From NCBI GenBank assembly GCA_025331125.1, contig JAOALB010000044.1, forward strand, positions 97,250 to 161,249: a stretch of 64,000 bases of DNA, written 5' to 3'. A program made the translations under genes and the position numbers. The stretch comes from Mycogone perniciosa (Eukaryota > Ascomycota > Sordariomycetes > Hypocreales > Hypocreaceae). The notes under the pieces are model-generated. The model saw nothing but the letters and a program-made list of their open reading frames with translations. It made no database searches and was not told the DNA's origin. Below, one piece after another: positions 36,751 through 50,298 of this stretch (position 1 is the stretch's first letter; every line of letters starts with the position of its first letter).

Positions 36751-37746
36751 CTACCTCAGGACATAAGCCAATATGTTGAGTGCCCTTCTCTTCCGCCTCG
36801 CCCGATTTTCCCTCTCCCGCTTCTTCTTCTTCTTCCTCTCTCGCCTCGCTGCATCATCCTCCCCCTTGGACTCTGTCTGTCGTTGGTCATGGTCTGATTC
36901 GAAATTGGGTTCATCCACTGGCTGTTTCCCTTGGGCTACCAATGACCTCTGTTGGAAGACAGGATCAGGAGGTGTATTGTATGAGATGCTTTGCACCCGG
37001 CCTGGAATATATACATCCGAAAGTCAGCTGTGTCTGTTTCTTTCACTCTCTCTCACTTGGTATATGCGACCGTTTCTCTTCTGCTAGTACTTACGGTTAA
37101 CTGGCCTCGGAGGAGTGGTATCGACGCGTGGTTCCAGCCCCTGTCTACTGACACCGCTGGATGATGACGAACTCGCTGATGTCTGCACACGGGAGGGACC
37201 CGGAACCGGCAGTGTTGTACTTGAATCAAGTCGGTTTGTGCAGTTTGTCACTCGCGTGATGGGCCTGATGTTTTCTGGAGCAAGACCTGTACGGGTGGGA
37301 GCTCTCGGTATCTCAGGAACAGCCCTCCTTCTGCGGCGTTCGTCTTCGACCGTATCGAGTCGATGAGTAAGGGGAGGTGGTGGAAGATTCTCTCCGCCCA
37401 CGTTCATACCAAGACTAGAACTTGGTTGAGGAGGTTCTTGGGTCTGCCCTAGGGGAGAGGCTTGAGCAAAGGTAAACGAATGTTTATGACGGGGACACAA
37501 ACCCTCATGGTCCGCAGGAGGAGGGATGGATTGTAAGTCGGTATGAGGGAGTGAATAGTCTGGGTAAGCGCTGAAAAAGCGAAGGATGGTAGAGACTACG
37601 TCTAATGAGAGGACGATTGCGAATAGAACGTATCGAACTAGTTGGATTGCATAGTATAAGAGTATATGAAGTGCATGGGAGAGACGACCCCTGGTGTTGG
37701 AGAGAGCATCTCCCCTGGTTGAAGTCTGTTGCTGAGAAGCGTCCAT
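36751..37746 (-). CDS. predicted single-pass membrane protein, unknown function
   Basis: Minus-strand exons 37095-37746 and 36751-37001 (intron GTAAGT...CAG, 93 nt) encode 300 residues. Residues of about 25-60 are hydrophobic (LHILLYYAIQLVRYVLFAIV and onward), consistent with one or two closely spaced membrane helices. The remainder is Pro/Ser/Arg-rich and looks disordered, and the C-terminus is strongly basic (RRERKKKKKRERENRARRKR). I do not recognise a family. The intron boundary preserves frame and gives a continuous low-complexity tail, which supports one gene; expression is unproven. Confidence 0.6.
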
Positions 37747-39101
37747 TGTTGTATCTCTGGTAGTTCTTCAAGAGTTGTCATATGAAGATGCTTGTAGCTG
37801 TAAGAAGTGAATGAAGATGCCACCAGAGAAGAGGATGAGGTGGTCTATATAGAAACGGACGATAATGATAAAACGAAGTAAAAAGGAAGATGATCAAACA
37901 TATTGATGCTGTCCTATACACAAAGGAGCTGTGAATCACTGTAAGTACGACCACCTCCACGGCCCGCGCAGGTCTCCTGACGTTCGCGTGCTATGAAGTT
38001 GCGATTGCCAACTCAGTCTGCATCCTGGCTTGCTGTTACGCCGCAAGGGACAGCCGCCATGTTGAGTCATATTTATGGAGAAACAATCCAACTCAGCAGA
38101 TTCTGAGGGTCGGAGGATGTTTTCCATCATTGTCTGGAGAGAGAGATGGGGGCTCGGGTGTCTGGAGGAGGTTCTGTGGTGGTACAGGGACAAAGGCCGA
38201 CTTATATATTTAGAGACCTACATGGTGTCAGTGAATCAGAGCTGAGGGAAGTCCTCGAGACGCACTAGATATATACAGAGTCTTGAACCTGGGAATCCTC
38301 GACCTTGCCCTAATCGGATAGTATCGATGCGATTCACTGACCATTCCCATCCCTGGGAACCGTACCACCAACTACACCGCCACTCAACCCACATCTTCTT
38401 CTATCAACAACTAAAAACAGACTCCACATACGCTCCGTACATCTCGGGTGTAAAGACGTACGGAAAACCGCGGCGATGAGTTGTCTACCCCCTCTTCCCC
38501 GGGGACGTCGGCCCCACCTCCGGACCGTCCTCCGAAGACGGAGTCAAAACATCATCACAAGATATGTACTCTACGAAACAAACAGCGTTTACGGCACAAG
38601 TTGGTGGCTTGTGGTCTGCATTATGTGGCATTTCAGGTCCCGTCCTCCGGAACACAATCCGGTAAAGCACCCGCGAAGTGAGACGAGGTTCATGAGGCTA
38701 CCAAGTTTGTCTTGTCTCGCCCGACATTTCAATAGATCACATGATGATCCTCCAGGAATAATGTGGTATACTCGATACAGGTATGGTTGATGCAGAATGG
38801 TCAAAAAAGCATAATCATTCAGTGTGTTCTAAACTACAAAGTAATGTATCTCCAAACGCCGAGCCTCTCATCCAGAGAGCTTGTATCAACATACGGGCCG
38901 ACCATTCCCCCTTTCTCCCCCATCAATCGTTTCTAATTCAACAAGGCGTTGATCAACACTTCCTTTCCACATCACTCGGTCGTAAAGGGGGTATAATCCA
39001 GAACAACGATAACAGAAAACAATTCTCTCATAGCCATGCAAACAACATTATTTCCAACTCCAAATGAGACAAAGCACTGCCGTTGATCGCGCTTGTTTTC
39101 T
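37747..39101. other. intergenic region
   Basis: About 1.35 kb between the start of a minus-strand gene and the end of the chitin synthase gene. Frames of up to 104 codons overlap on both strands without domains. No gene or repeat is supported. Confidence 0.5.
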
Positions 39102-41903
39102 TTATACGCCTCTGAACAACCTGACAATGAGGAACCACATTGCGCCCAGGAACTTGAAGGAACTTAGGCCGGCCACGCTCCACAAAACAACCGCCATGTA
39201 TATGTTGGATCGATCTAATTGCTTTTGTTGTTGTGTCTGATCATCCGTGCCTGGCGTGATTTTGTCCAAGCCAGCGGTGCTGAGAACAACAGCCGCCAGG
39301 GCAAAGTTGGTAATCATCCAGATCAACACGACACCAGTTCGTACACCTCGGTAGTAATCCATCTGCCTCTCCTGCAGCTGCGCCGGTGTCGGGTCCGTCT
39401 TGATCTCCTTGAATTTTGTGCTAAACGAAGCAACCTCACGCTGGTACTGGGCGTTCAGGTCACCCTCATCTGGAAGATCTGTTTTGCCCTGACCATCCTT
39501 GGTGTTAACAGATGGTAGCTTTTCCACCTTGTCATCACCCTTTGTGCCCCAAGACACGTCGTGCGTATTGCAGAAGGCGTACACGTTAAGGACGTTCGTG
39601 AAAGTCGGAGTCAGGAGCATATACTGAAGGAAGGAAGTAACCATGTGCCATGGGTCAAACATAATCAGAGAAGCGATAAGCCAGATGCCATATGTAGACA
39701 TGACGGATATAATGAGAGTGTAGAATACAGGGTTTTTGAAGAGCTGGTTTATGTTGAAGCCGTTTGAGTTCTGGACGTCTGTCATGATGGCCTTGACTGC
39801 GATGAAAATGGCCGCAAACATCAGATAACTATAGGCTATTAGTGACAATTCCACACGCAAGACGGGGGGTGACTTACATCATGATGAAACCCCAGAACCA
39901 GACCATGGCAGAGTACAGCCTGCCAGATCCAGCTGGTCGATTACCCAAAGACAAAACGAAGCAAGTAATCAAACAAACACCGTAGAGCCATTCAAAGACG
40001 ACACCGAGAATCGTACCAGTTTTCCCCAAGAGATCATCCGAGCCCAGACTTGTCGTCAGAATCTTGAACACGAGGAAAAAATTACCGATAGCAAACCACG
40101 CAAAGATCATGTTGATGGTGTTGAATACAAACTCGACGAAGAATGCCAGTTTTCGGAAGAACGAGTGATCAGAGCGGAAGAAGTCGTGGAAGTGAGCAAT
40201 GGCGTAGATGGCAGCAAAGAAGGAACCGTTGAGCCAACGACGTCGTTGGAGGACCAATTCTGTCACCGTGTCTGGAACGTCAGTCTCGCCGTTGGCAGAC
40301 TTGACATATTGCAACAGCCAGTGGCAGTTTCGCTTGGTGACAAGTTCGAAACACAGAATACGATCTTCGGCCAGATACATGTTGGATTCGAACAGACCAG
40401 CCTTGCCACCGCCGTGCAAAGTTTCACCCAAGAAGTACTTCTCCAAAGGACCTTGGCCGTTTTTATCGTTCTGCAGGGCAACGTATCGATAGGCGGAGAA
40501 GGCACCCGGCAAGACAGAAATGAAGCCAAAGGCTGACTCCAAGGGTTTGTCCAGGATGTTGCTCATCTTGTACTCAAAGTTCTGAGTCGCAACCAGGGGG
40601 TTGATCAGGTTCTTGCCGCCGGTACCCAACATGGCCTTGATTTCACCACAAGCACCGCCACACATTGGCTCGAGGTCGAAGGCCTTCCACAGGTGATAGA
40701 TGGAGCTGCCACCAGGCCTCGTACCCGCATCGAGAAGAACACAAATGTTGGGATCCAAAACACGGCCAAAGGCTTGGAAAAACCACCTGTGAGAGTTGAT
40801 CTTCTTCTGGTTCTTCTCTTTTAAGCAGAAAAGGATCTGGACGGGCTGTCGGCGGTGGACGAGGGAGACGACATCGTTCTTGAGTTGTAGGTGCGTTTGA
40901 GTGGTGTATTCGTAGATATGTGCGGTCACATCCTTGCCATTTACTTGCTGCTTTGCAATACCCTCCTGATAGACGCCCATGCCGGCCAAGACTGCTTTCG
41001 TCCGGGGATTGATCTTGGCTCGGCCGTCACTGACAACACAAACGACAATTTTCTTCCATGCATCCTTGCCCCAGGTCTTGCTGTTTGGACGGTTGCACAT
41101 GTACTCGATGTTCTTGAAAACGCCCATCATCGTTCGCGCAAAGAGAACATCATCTTCATTATACATTGTGACGACGATGAACAGCTCAGTATGGCGGGCT
41201 TTGCTGAAGAGCTTCTGGCGCAGGGTAAAATTCTCATTGAAGAAGTCGGAGGGATCGCACGTCGCCGCTGAATATCGCATGTGCGTAAACTCGTCGCGTT
41301 CACCATGGGGATTCTCGCGCAACAGAACAGGTGGGACTGGACAATCCAGGACCAGGTTACCACGGTACAGCAAGACTTGTTTTACCGTTTTCCACCTCTT
41401 AATCCCACCCACAGGTGTAACTGGCCGATTCTCCTCGTATTGTGTGAGGTGGCTTTCGGGATGCTGCTGTGGGAGCATTGGTCGGCGGTCGTCAAGATCG
41501 TACCCTTGCTGCTGCTCATAGCCTTGGTCGTATCCTTGATGATGATCATAGCCTGGCCCGTCGTGGGGATGGGGTTCGTACGGCGAGTTGTAGTAGGCAT
41601 CGTGGTGCGCCTCGGGGTTTATGGCGTATTCGCTCGGATGATTACTGCTGTTATAGCCTGAGAGGGCATCGACAGAGTGCTAGGTAGGATTCGATCAGCT
41701 CGCCTGGTCTGTATTCGTGTCATGGCGCGTTTTCTACTCACAGCAGCGTGGAGATTCAGATGGTCGCTCGGTGTCGCATGTCTATGGTCCGGCATCTGGA
41801 GGTTTTGAGGCTGGTGGCCATACGGACGCTCATCGAGCTGGTATCCCTGCTGGAGGGGATGTCCAGGAGATGGGGTCCTGTACGGGTTGCCCCGAGGATC
41901 CAT
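39102..41903 (-). CDS. chitin synthase, class I type
   Basis: Plasma-membrane family 2 glycosyltransferase that polymerises UDP-GlcNAc into chitin. Minus-strand exons 41742-41903, 39878-41679 and 39102-39828 give 896 residues. The order is: Gln/Tyr/Pro-rich N-terminus, the N-terminal chitin synthase domain (about 140-190), the catalytic domain with CGGACGEIKAML, EDR (492-494) and QRRRW (532-536), then several membrane segments (FVFNTINMIFAWFAIGNFF and onward). The C-terminal WGTKGDDKVEKLPSVNTKDG segment is what I associate with class I rather than II or III. The acceptor at 41680 was chosen because it keeps phase and gives HSVDALSGYN. An extra 5' exon upstream of 41903 is possible, since the frame stays open for some codons (DPDYHEDQMDPRG). 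Confidence 0.95.
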
Positions 41904-44900
41904 TTGATCTTCGTGGTAATCAGGGTCTGCGTAGAGGGGGAACGTTAGATTTCGAGATGGCGAGCGGTTCAAAAGAAAGCAAGGAGAGGTGAGAGATAGT
42001 GTCGCGCGCGAGATATAGGGGATATCGTATAGAAGACAAGACAATCAAGGGGAGATGCGCAATGATATGCGCCACGAGTCTATCGCCCGTCGTCGCACCC
42101 AAGCCTCTCCAACTTGAGAAGATGAAGAAGATGAGTCTGGGCAAGGGACCAAACGGGCGCAAATCTTCAGCGACAAGAGATGAGGATGTCATGGAAGGGA
42201 GCGAAGACGTCGCCAAGGCACAATGTGGACAAAGGGTGGGTGTTCGAGATTAGACAGGCAGGGGTTGGCAAGGACCCAGCATTGCGGTTAACGGGCCAGG
42301 GGAAATTGGACCTTGGAAACACACGTACCTAGACGGTTATACGACATAGTCGGTAGTACTTCGTACAGAAGAGGATAAAGGCCTCTCGCTTCGTGTTGCG
42401 TATGAGATTATGTCGATGGGCGTGGACTGGGCCTAGTACGGAGTAGGACGATTACAAGTAAGGAGGTGCGGTGCGCCGTTCCACCTTGGCCCCGAACGCT
42501 GGTTGAAATGACCAAAGACAAGAATCGTAGACAGTAAATCGAGCCTATTCTCGTCCTTGCGCCGCTGTCTTGGCTTGTATATATGTATGTACGTATGTAT
42601 GTGATATACTTGTACTCGTGCTCGTAGTAATGCTTTGTCGTCCCGTTGCGACGGCTCGAGGCGGCGTTGGTTCGTTGATCTTTGACGTCGAATCCCGATG
42701 ACGAGCGAGACAAAGGCGGGCCTGTGCACGTCCCGAAGGGGTGTAGAGCGGAGTCGATCGAATAATAGTACTCGTAGTAACCGTACTACTACTTCGTACT
42801 TCGTAATGGTAGATGGAGTACTCCGTATGTATGGATGGATGGATGGATAGATCGAGTCTGTATCAGAGTCGCGGAAGTCTTCTCCCACGTTTGGGCTGGC
42901 CGGCAAACGAACGCTCTCTGTCTCTGCTACATACAGAGGAAAAGAAACCCGGCCAGATGCGAATGTAGTAAAGTAATCAGCTTGCGACAGTTTCAGAGGA
43001 GCGGTTTCAAGGTGTGCAGGTGATGAAATTTGTTGGAGCGCCGCAGTTTCAGTGACTTTGGATGACAGGGAGGCTGAGTGCCTGATTCGACGGGCTACCC
43101 TTGCCAATGCCCCAGCGCCGCGTTTCAGTGACGCTAACGGGGGTTTTTAGCGACTCTAGTAGATACTTTGTAGGTAGGCTAGGTCCCCTGGGATGCCTTT
43201 TTAGTGGGAGCCCCCAAGAACGTAGCACGGAGGACGGAGGTAGTACTCCTCGTAGTAGTACCCTCATGGTCCACGGGATCCACCATCGTCTTGATTGCCT
43301 TGGCGACCAGCATAGTGACGTCGATGCGTCGCCAAGTTCAACTTGGGTATGGGACAAATTCAGGGGGCGTTGTCTATAAGGACAGACGGCTCTACGAGTA
43401 GCGCTGACATATGGCTTTCTCTCTGCGGAGTACGGAGTAGTACTTCCGAGTATTATAGAACACTTCCCTCATATTAACCCTGTACCGTCCGAAGTACGGA
43501 GTACTGCGCTGCACTCTTCTGTACGCAAGGCAGTGCGACAGAATAGAATATGCAGGAAATACTAGTCGTCGCATGTGTGTCGTCAGCTGGCTGGGCAACG
43601 TCACTGCAGTGGGAACTCATTGCCTCACGCTATTGAGCCGGGAACCGCACCTAAAAATAATATCGGAGCCCAAAACACCCGAGGAAGGACGGCACTGCAT
43701 ACGAGTACTCAGCCTCACAACCTTTCTCGAAGATTTTCTGCTGCTGGCCAATTATCGCACGCCGGGATTGGCTGGATGGGTTCGTTCTGACACGCGGCCC
43801 GTCGTCACGACTTATGCGTTTGCTGATCTTTTCCAACTAATCGTTCCGATCTTAATTACTGAAGAAGATGCAGAGCAGGTTCTTCCTCTCTTATTGCACC
43901 TGGGATACGGAGTAGATATATCGCGATATCACCGCATACTGGGGCTTACATAAATGCGCCATAGCCCCCGTTCCTTTTCCTTTCCCTTTCCCTTTCCTAT
44001 GTTGGATCTCCTCCAGCCGCCCGGCTTGGGTTGGGCTGACAGAGTGGAACTGCGCAAACAATCTCTCCGAATCCCAAACCTGCTGCGGGATCCCGAGCCG
44101 TGAGCCACGCCACGGCAGATCGACTGCACATCGATGAATCGTGGTTTCTCGGTCATTTACGAAGTTTACCCCGTAGTATAATGCAGTGGAACGACGGCAA
44201 CAGGCGAGCTCTCATCTGCCGAACGTGACCGTCACACACTCATCGCCAATGTTGGCAACAGAACTACTGCTAATAGTACTCCGTACTCCGTACTCCACAC
44301 TTCTTACAACACCTCATCAATATTATCCGCAGTCTTGAATCCAGTAAATGCAGCTAACAAGCTGCCCAGCCGCACATCTCGATAGCGTTGGCTCTTCCCA
44401 TGTCCAATTCAGCCTCAGCTGCTTTTGGGCGCTTTTTCAGCCTCAGATCTAATAGTTCCCGGGCATGGGCTCTGGAATGTGAATGCCTCGCGGGGTAACC
44501 ATTGTGGTTACTCAATAGCCTCATATGCACCCTCCTGTGGTTGCCTGCATTGTTCCCGTAGCACGAGCTGCAAGGCCGTTTGTGAGGCATACATATACAT
44601 AAGGGAGAGGGGTGTTTGCTATCTGTCTGTCAGGCGGTGTATTGAACTTGAGCTGCCTATCTAAAGATATATCTTGCGTATTCAAGGTAAAACCAATGGC
44701 AGTAAAACCTTACTCCAAGTCAGACGAGACATGAACTACCACATTCTTGGGAATGCGCTCTGGCTGTATCAGTATCTAGCAATGGGATTGGTGCGCCAAC
44801 TCGCAGGGGCTATTCCGAATGTAGTACGAAGTATACACTCTTGCTTGAATGGTTGGTCAAGACGCTGTTGAGTAGTCTACTCATTAATCAGCAGACAACA

Positions 44901-45659
44901 ATATGAGGGATCTGGCTGCTCTTCCTGATGAAAATGAGATCCTGGACCTTTATTATGGTGCTGTTGGATCTGTTGGAATGTGGTAATTGTATCGTAGTAC
45001 TCTGTAAATTTCTTTAGTATATAGGCTGTTGATGGGGGCTACACCTCCGAAGTTGCTGTAATGACACGAATAAGTAGCCCAAAAATAGGGTTTAGGCATA
45101 TTTCGGGGAGGGAGGATAAATGGATACAAACACAGAAATATCTTATATATGCTGATCAATGAATTCGTAATACGTCGTTGCATTAATGCTTTAGTTAATG
45201 TCACCATGGGATGGGGGCGGCATAACAGCTCTTAAACTCCGTAATTCCGCCAGGCATTCATATGTCCGGCAATTCTTCTTTCGGAAATACTACTGCATTT
45301 ACGGAGTACGGAGTACTTCTTTCGGTAGTACTTGGACATATCATCAGTATACTGGATAACATAATGAGATATATGACGCCAGTGAGATGTTGTAATTAAA
45401 GCAAAACTGAGTAGTTCTTTAGAGGTACATCAAGTTACCAATCTTCAATTCTCAAGAGAGAAACATCCCCTACACATCCTGATACATAATTGGTACCTAG
45501 ATGTCAACGTTCGCTCATAAGCACTAAGAGTCTCTGGAGTGGGTTGCATACGGTCTGAGGTCCTGAAGGGGTATATATTCAGGATGGACTCTCCTCATCA
45601 CCGTCTGGCTCTCACAATCACAATCGAACATTATCCCAATACATCCAACTTCCAAGAAG
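41904..45659. other. long intergenic region rich in CGGAGTA motifs
   Basis: About 3.75 kb with no supported gene. Features seen: TATG microsatellite 42575-42603, GGAT repeats 42831-42849, TTTCCC repeats 43974-43999, and many TACGGAGTA/TACTCCGTA motifs (42436, 42813, 43427-43439, 43493-43503, 44274-44297, 45300-45316). The longest frame (126 codons at 43573) shows no domain. Sequence nearer 44900-45400 is A+T richer. Confidence 0.5.
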
Positions 45660-47158
45660 ATGCCTCCGACCTTTACGAGTAATCGAAAGCGGCGCCTTTC
45701 ACCCATTGCGGGAGTCTCGCGGAGCAGTCTGGAAGAGGAAGCCCCTGCGCTCGTCCCCCTACTGGACCAGCATCCCTCGATCAACATCTACACTCGCTCT
45801 ACTTCAGCCTTTCAAAAGACTAGCTTTTTCGTGGGCCATGACAGAGTACACGAGCTACCTTTGGCTGTTGTACGTCCCGTCTCCGAAGATGAAGTTGCTG
45901 CCATCGTGCGCGTCTGTGTAGGGAGCTCGCCGGCTATCCCCATCACGATTCTCAGTGGAGGCCATGACCAGTTTGGTCGCTCGTGTGTTGCTGATGGTGT
46001 TGTCATTGACCTGATTCGTCTCGACAAAATCGTTGTTGCGGATGACAAGAAGTCAGCACGCATTGGTGGCGGTGTTGTCGGCATTGACCTGCTAGAGTTC
46101 CTTGAATCGCATGATCTGGCCGCGCCGACTGGATGGTGCGACAGCGTAGGCTATGTGGGATGGTCTACTGGCGGAGGTTATGGGGTAATGCAGGGGACTT
46201 ATGGCTTCGGGGTTGACCAGATCTTGGGAGCGAGGATAGTGACTGCCAATGGAGTTGTCGTTGATACGGATGACGACCCAGACCTCTTGTGGGCGCTGAA
46301 AGGTGCCGGCACCGGTGGTTTCGGAGTCATCGTTGAGCTTCGCAGCAAAGTCTATCCAGTTCCAAAAATACTTGCTGGATTGATCACGTTCCCCTTGGAA
46401 GATGCCCAAAATGTTTTGCTCGCAGTCGCTGACCAGGGTGACGGCAACCCGCCAGTTGAGTTCTCCCGGGACTTTGCAACGGGAACGTTTCCTGGGTTTG
46501 GGCCTGCTCTCATGTACTTGGTTAGCTGGACACCAAAACCGGGCTACAGCGGAGACTTGAGTGAAGGGAAAGCGTATATAGACTGGTTCCGAAGCTTGGG
46601 AAAGGTGCTGATGGATACTGTGGCCGAAAGTAAGTTGTCTGCAACATGCGCTTGATCGTTCTGAACTAACACCGATCAGCAACACCGCATGGATATCTGA
46701 CCACGATGAAATTCTTCGGTGAATCTGAACCGGGAGCGGTCACAAGGGCGATACTCGTCAAGGGTCTTACCCCTGAAGTCACCAAAATCCTATCGAAACC
46801 AGAGCTCCTGGAGAAATGTCTCATCGTAGCTCACACTGCTACTGGACCGTCTACCAAGCCCAACAGCGCTGCCTGCTTCCCCTACCGAATGCCTCACCTT
46901 AACATTGGAATCTTTGGGAATCCAAAGGAGGATGATGAGGCTGACGTAGAAGCAGTGATAAAAGCGGCAGAAGATGCCATTCAGGAACTGGTGGATAGCC
47001 GTTCAGCCCTCCGTGGAGCGTATTTGAGTTTCTCACCACCTGCCTTCTGCCGCACACTCGACTTCTTCGGTGCAAGCACGACAGAATGGCTGAGAGTTGT
47101 AAAGCGAAAATACGATAGCTCCAACATCTTTTTCAAGGGCTATCCCGATCTTTCTTAG
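45660..47158 (+). CDS. BBE-like FAD-linked oxidoreductase, probable bicovalent flavoprotein
   Basis: Exons 45660-46629 and 46680-47158 (intron 50 nt) give 482 residues. It has the FAD-binding PCMH fold (RPVSEDEVAAIVR...SGGHDQFG...IGGGVVGIDL...LGARIVTANGVVV) and a C-terminal BBE-like segment ending near KYDSSNIF. His102 in SGGHD and Cys160 in TGWCDSVGYVG occupy the two positions that bind FAD covalently in the berberine bridge enzyme family, so a bicovalent flavin is likely. Such enzymes oxidise alcohols, sugars or secondary-metabolite intermediates. The N-terminus (MPPTFTSNRKRR) lacks a signal peptide, unlike many secreted relatives. The next gene is NmrA-like, a pairing seen in small secondary-metabolism loci, but no synthase gene is present here. 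The substrate is unknown. Confidence 0.92.
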
Positions 47159-47698
47159 CTTAGGCAGTTTAAACTCAGCTTTACAATACCTACTACCAAT
47201 ATTATTGACATTAATAATCGACAATTGGTGGAACGCGTCCGCTACCACACCCTCCACGTACTTATGCATAACTTTAGCAGCCACAGATCAAAAACGGTCA
47301 AGAGTCTGCGTTTCCTTGGGTTTATTTTACCAGTTGTGGTGTCTGGTTGCGTAGTTCTTCGGTGCAGCTACCACGTCCGCAATGCTTGGCTTTGAGTCAC
47401 CCAGCCCTGTATTTAGAGAATCCTCGTGGTGGGTGTACGGGACACCGTGTTTGGAGCCTCATTTGATCAAACGGCTTTTTAGCGACGTCGTTGCTTTCTG
47501 GTAGGATGACGTGGGCATTCCGTTGTGCGAAAGATGAGGATTGCTATCCGTTTGATGGGTGACGACGGCTGCCATAACCTGTGGCTTCATGAGCCCTGAT
47601 GCACGTATAAGAGGGAGGGTGCTCTTCAAGGATGAAGAGAAGAACGAACAAGCAGAGCTGGAGCTACCAATCCCACTGCATCATTAAACCGTCTTTGT
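47159..47698. other. intergenic spacer
   Basis: Lies between the FAD oxidoreductase and the NmrA-like gene on the same strand. It probably includes the promoter of the latter. Nothing else is seen. Confidence 0.5.
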
Positions 47699-48880
47699 AT
47701 AATTTCCTCATCCAAGATCATCACCATCTTTGGTGCCACAGGCACTCAGGGCGGTAGCGTTGCTCGATCCCTCCTGCAAAATAAATCCGACGACTTCATT
47801 GTTCGGGGTATCACTCGCAACACGGGATCGGAAAAGTCGAAGACTCTGGCCGCCCTCGGGGCCGAGATGGTCCAAGCCAATGGCCTTGTCAAGGAGCAGG
47901 TATTGGAAGCCTTCAGAGGTAGCTGGGCCGTCTTTGTCAACACGAACCCGGACGATCCTGTAAGTATGACCCGATTAGCAAAATGGCTTTTGATGACTCT
48001 TCTTGACACTTGACCCTGGCAGGCTCTGGCAAACCCTGGTAGCCTGTCCGAGGTTGACCTGGGCAAGCAACTTGTTGATGCCGCTGCGGAAGCAGGAGTG
48101 CAGCATTTTGTGTACAGCGGGTTGGCCTCTGCTTCCAAAATCACAAACGGCGCTTTTACAAACAGTGCCTTTGATGGTATGCGCTCCTCTGCTTCTCGCC
48201 CTTCGAATAGTAGTAACCCATTTTATAGACAAATACACCATCGGAGAGTACACCAAGACTAAGGGCTTCAAGATTGTGACGATAGTACGTATGGGGTGGT
48301 ACGTGGAGAACCACCTGATTGAGGCATTGGCTCCTGTTATGGGTGGATTCCCATACATGCCTGGAGAAGATGGCGTTCTCACCTTGCGGATGCCTCGCTG
48401 GGGAGGGAAAAACAAAATTCCCTTCGTTGCCATGGATGCTGACTTCGGGGACATTGTCCACGGGGTATTTCTCAATCTCGAGGAATACAACGGCCGCTTC
48501 GTCCAGGCCATCAGCCAGCTGGCCACACCTGACCAAATGGTGGCCGCTTTTACCAAATTTATGGACTTTCTCGTCGATCAGACACTCAGTGGTGTGCTAA
48601 CTCGTACATAGCTACTGGGAGGAGGGCTCGGTGTCAGCAAATCGGCTGGGAGTCATTCGAGACGTTTGGTGATGGCGCTCTCGAGACTGTCAAACGTTTG
48701 TTCGGTTTCCTTGACGTCTCGGATGGAAAGTATTACGGCGAGCCGTATAGCCAGACTGATGCGAAGCAACTGAAAGCGAGTGCCGTGAGGGCCAAGGGAC
48801 TCTCTGACGATGAGGCTCACCTGATGACACTGGAGAAGATCTTCGCGAACCTTTTCGTCTTGATTAACTCCACCAATTAA
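47699..48880 (+). pseudogene. NmrA-like NAD(P)-binding protein gene, probably disabled
   Basis: Encodes an NmrA-type Rossmann protein: KIITIFGATGTQGGSVARSL, then AVFVNTNPDDP, HFVYSGLASASK, and DKYTIGEYTK with the usual YxxxK-like region. Exon-like blocks are 47699-47959, 48023-48176, 48229-48558 and 48612-48880. Two defects are visible. First, the frame has no ATG between a stop at 47633 and the Rossmann motif; ATA at 47699 sits where the Met codon would be expected (ATA ATT TCC TCA TCC AAG). Second, the last intron has a good branch site (TGCTAAC) and a TAG acceptor at 48611, but its donor reads TTATGG where GTATGG would be expected, so read-through stops at 48609. The remainder is intact, which implies recent loss. 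A distant 5' exon or non-canonical splicing could rescue it. Confidence 0.7.
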
Positions 48881-50298
48881 GCTTCTAGACAGTGAGATAT
48901 CAGTGCTTATATAAGAGTAGCAAATTTGAACTCGTGATTAATATCGCTTAATGTGATGTCGGCTTTTACGTTCATGTCACCTTTCATCCTAGGCACCCCA
49001 AAGGATTTATCGGTGTAGATATATGCTCTCTTCGGATTGGCTTTATCGATTTTTAGGACTTCAAATGTTATTTACATTTTATTTCAAGTTATCCAGCTTC
49101 GCTGGGGGTTGGATTAATTTATTGTGGACAGACAAACGAGTTGCTCATTCTTTGCCCCAGACACTGTCGCATTTAAAGAGATATACGTTAATGTTGGATA
49201 TAAATTAATATAGATATGTTCCTCTAGAGGTAGGGATATATTTGACTTAATAGTAGGCCTCAAAATCAACATTATAAAATAAAATGTTCAACTATCAGGG
49301 GGTAAGGGGTAGTGCAATGCAAACGCGAGACGGGTTATGACAGCATCAACAAACAGCGGGTCAAGAAGACAAGACCGGTTGAAATTTCTATCCATTAAAA
49401 TAATAATCTCTCAAGTAGCTGTTATAGACATCACTGTTCTACTTCTGCAAGACGGAGACTCTTTAAAGACCCGATACCTAAGTGTAAGTAGCAGCCAGCT
49501 CGTTCGATATTCGAGAGGAAGGCGGAGACATTTAACACTATGCAGCTATCATTAAGGTGTTTAAATCGATAAATAGGATCGCTTGCTAAACGCTAAACGT
49601 GAGCTACGATTTAAGGCCTAAGGAAGCAAACAGGGGAAAGTCCTAAGTCATCAACTGACAACCCCCAAAGCTGCCAACGGGTGGTCAGGCAGCCAGGTGT
49701 CAACACTCTTCCGCCGCGGCAGTTTCGTCTGGAATATTAAATTCGGAGAGAATAACAAACATCCCCTAGCAACCAGGTCTGCTCCCCCATTCTCTTCCTC
49801 TTTTCCCTTCTTCCTTTCTTCCTTTCTTCCTCCCTCCACCCCAAAACGCTACCCTCACTGGCACCTGAGATTCGCCCCCAGCATTCCTCAACGCTGCGAG
49901 CTTGATTCTTTATTTCTTCGGATTTCACGAATACACGTAAAAGTTCATCTGGGGGACTTCCCCTCCAGTTCTTGATTCACTCAATCGCGACTGCCTACGC
50001 GCTTCGAAGCCATCGACGATTGCCAGCTTTCGTGGCCACGAAGACAAAACAGCCAACAAACCCCTATACTCTCCTTAAAAGCAGCACGAGGAGTTGTTTT
50101 AAGGACGCTCTTAACTGTCCTGACGTTTGCCTCTTCTTTTTTCCTGTTGTTTACTGAGCCTCTACCTACAATTTTCTCCTCAACTCCTCAACACAGCATT
50201 CACTCTGACAACCAACCAAAGAAAGAATTACCGTAGACGGAATCCTAAACTTCCATCTTATCGCCACTTCTTGACATCCGCTTCTTGCAGCAGTCACC
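48881..50298. other. intergenic, partly A+T-rich
   Basis: 48890-49330 is A+T-rich with no gene. 49770-49860 is C/T-rich. The final 300 nt look like a leader for the next gene. Short frames lack domains. Confidence 0.5.

Noticed and set aside
43573..43953. 126-codon frame in the chitin synthase upstream region
   Set aside because: Contains a CGGAGTA motif, lacks a domain and has no splice context.
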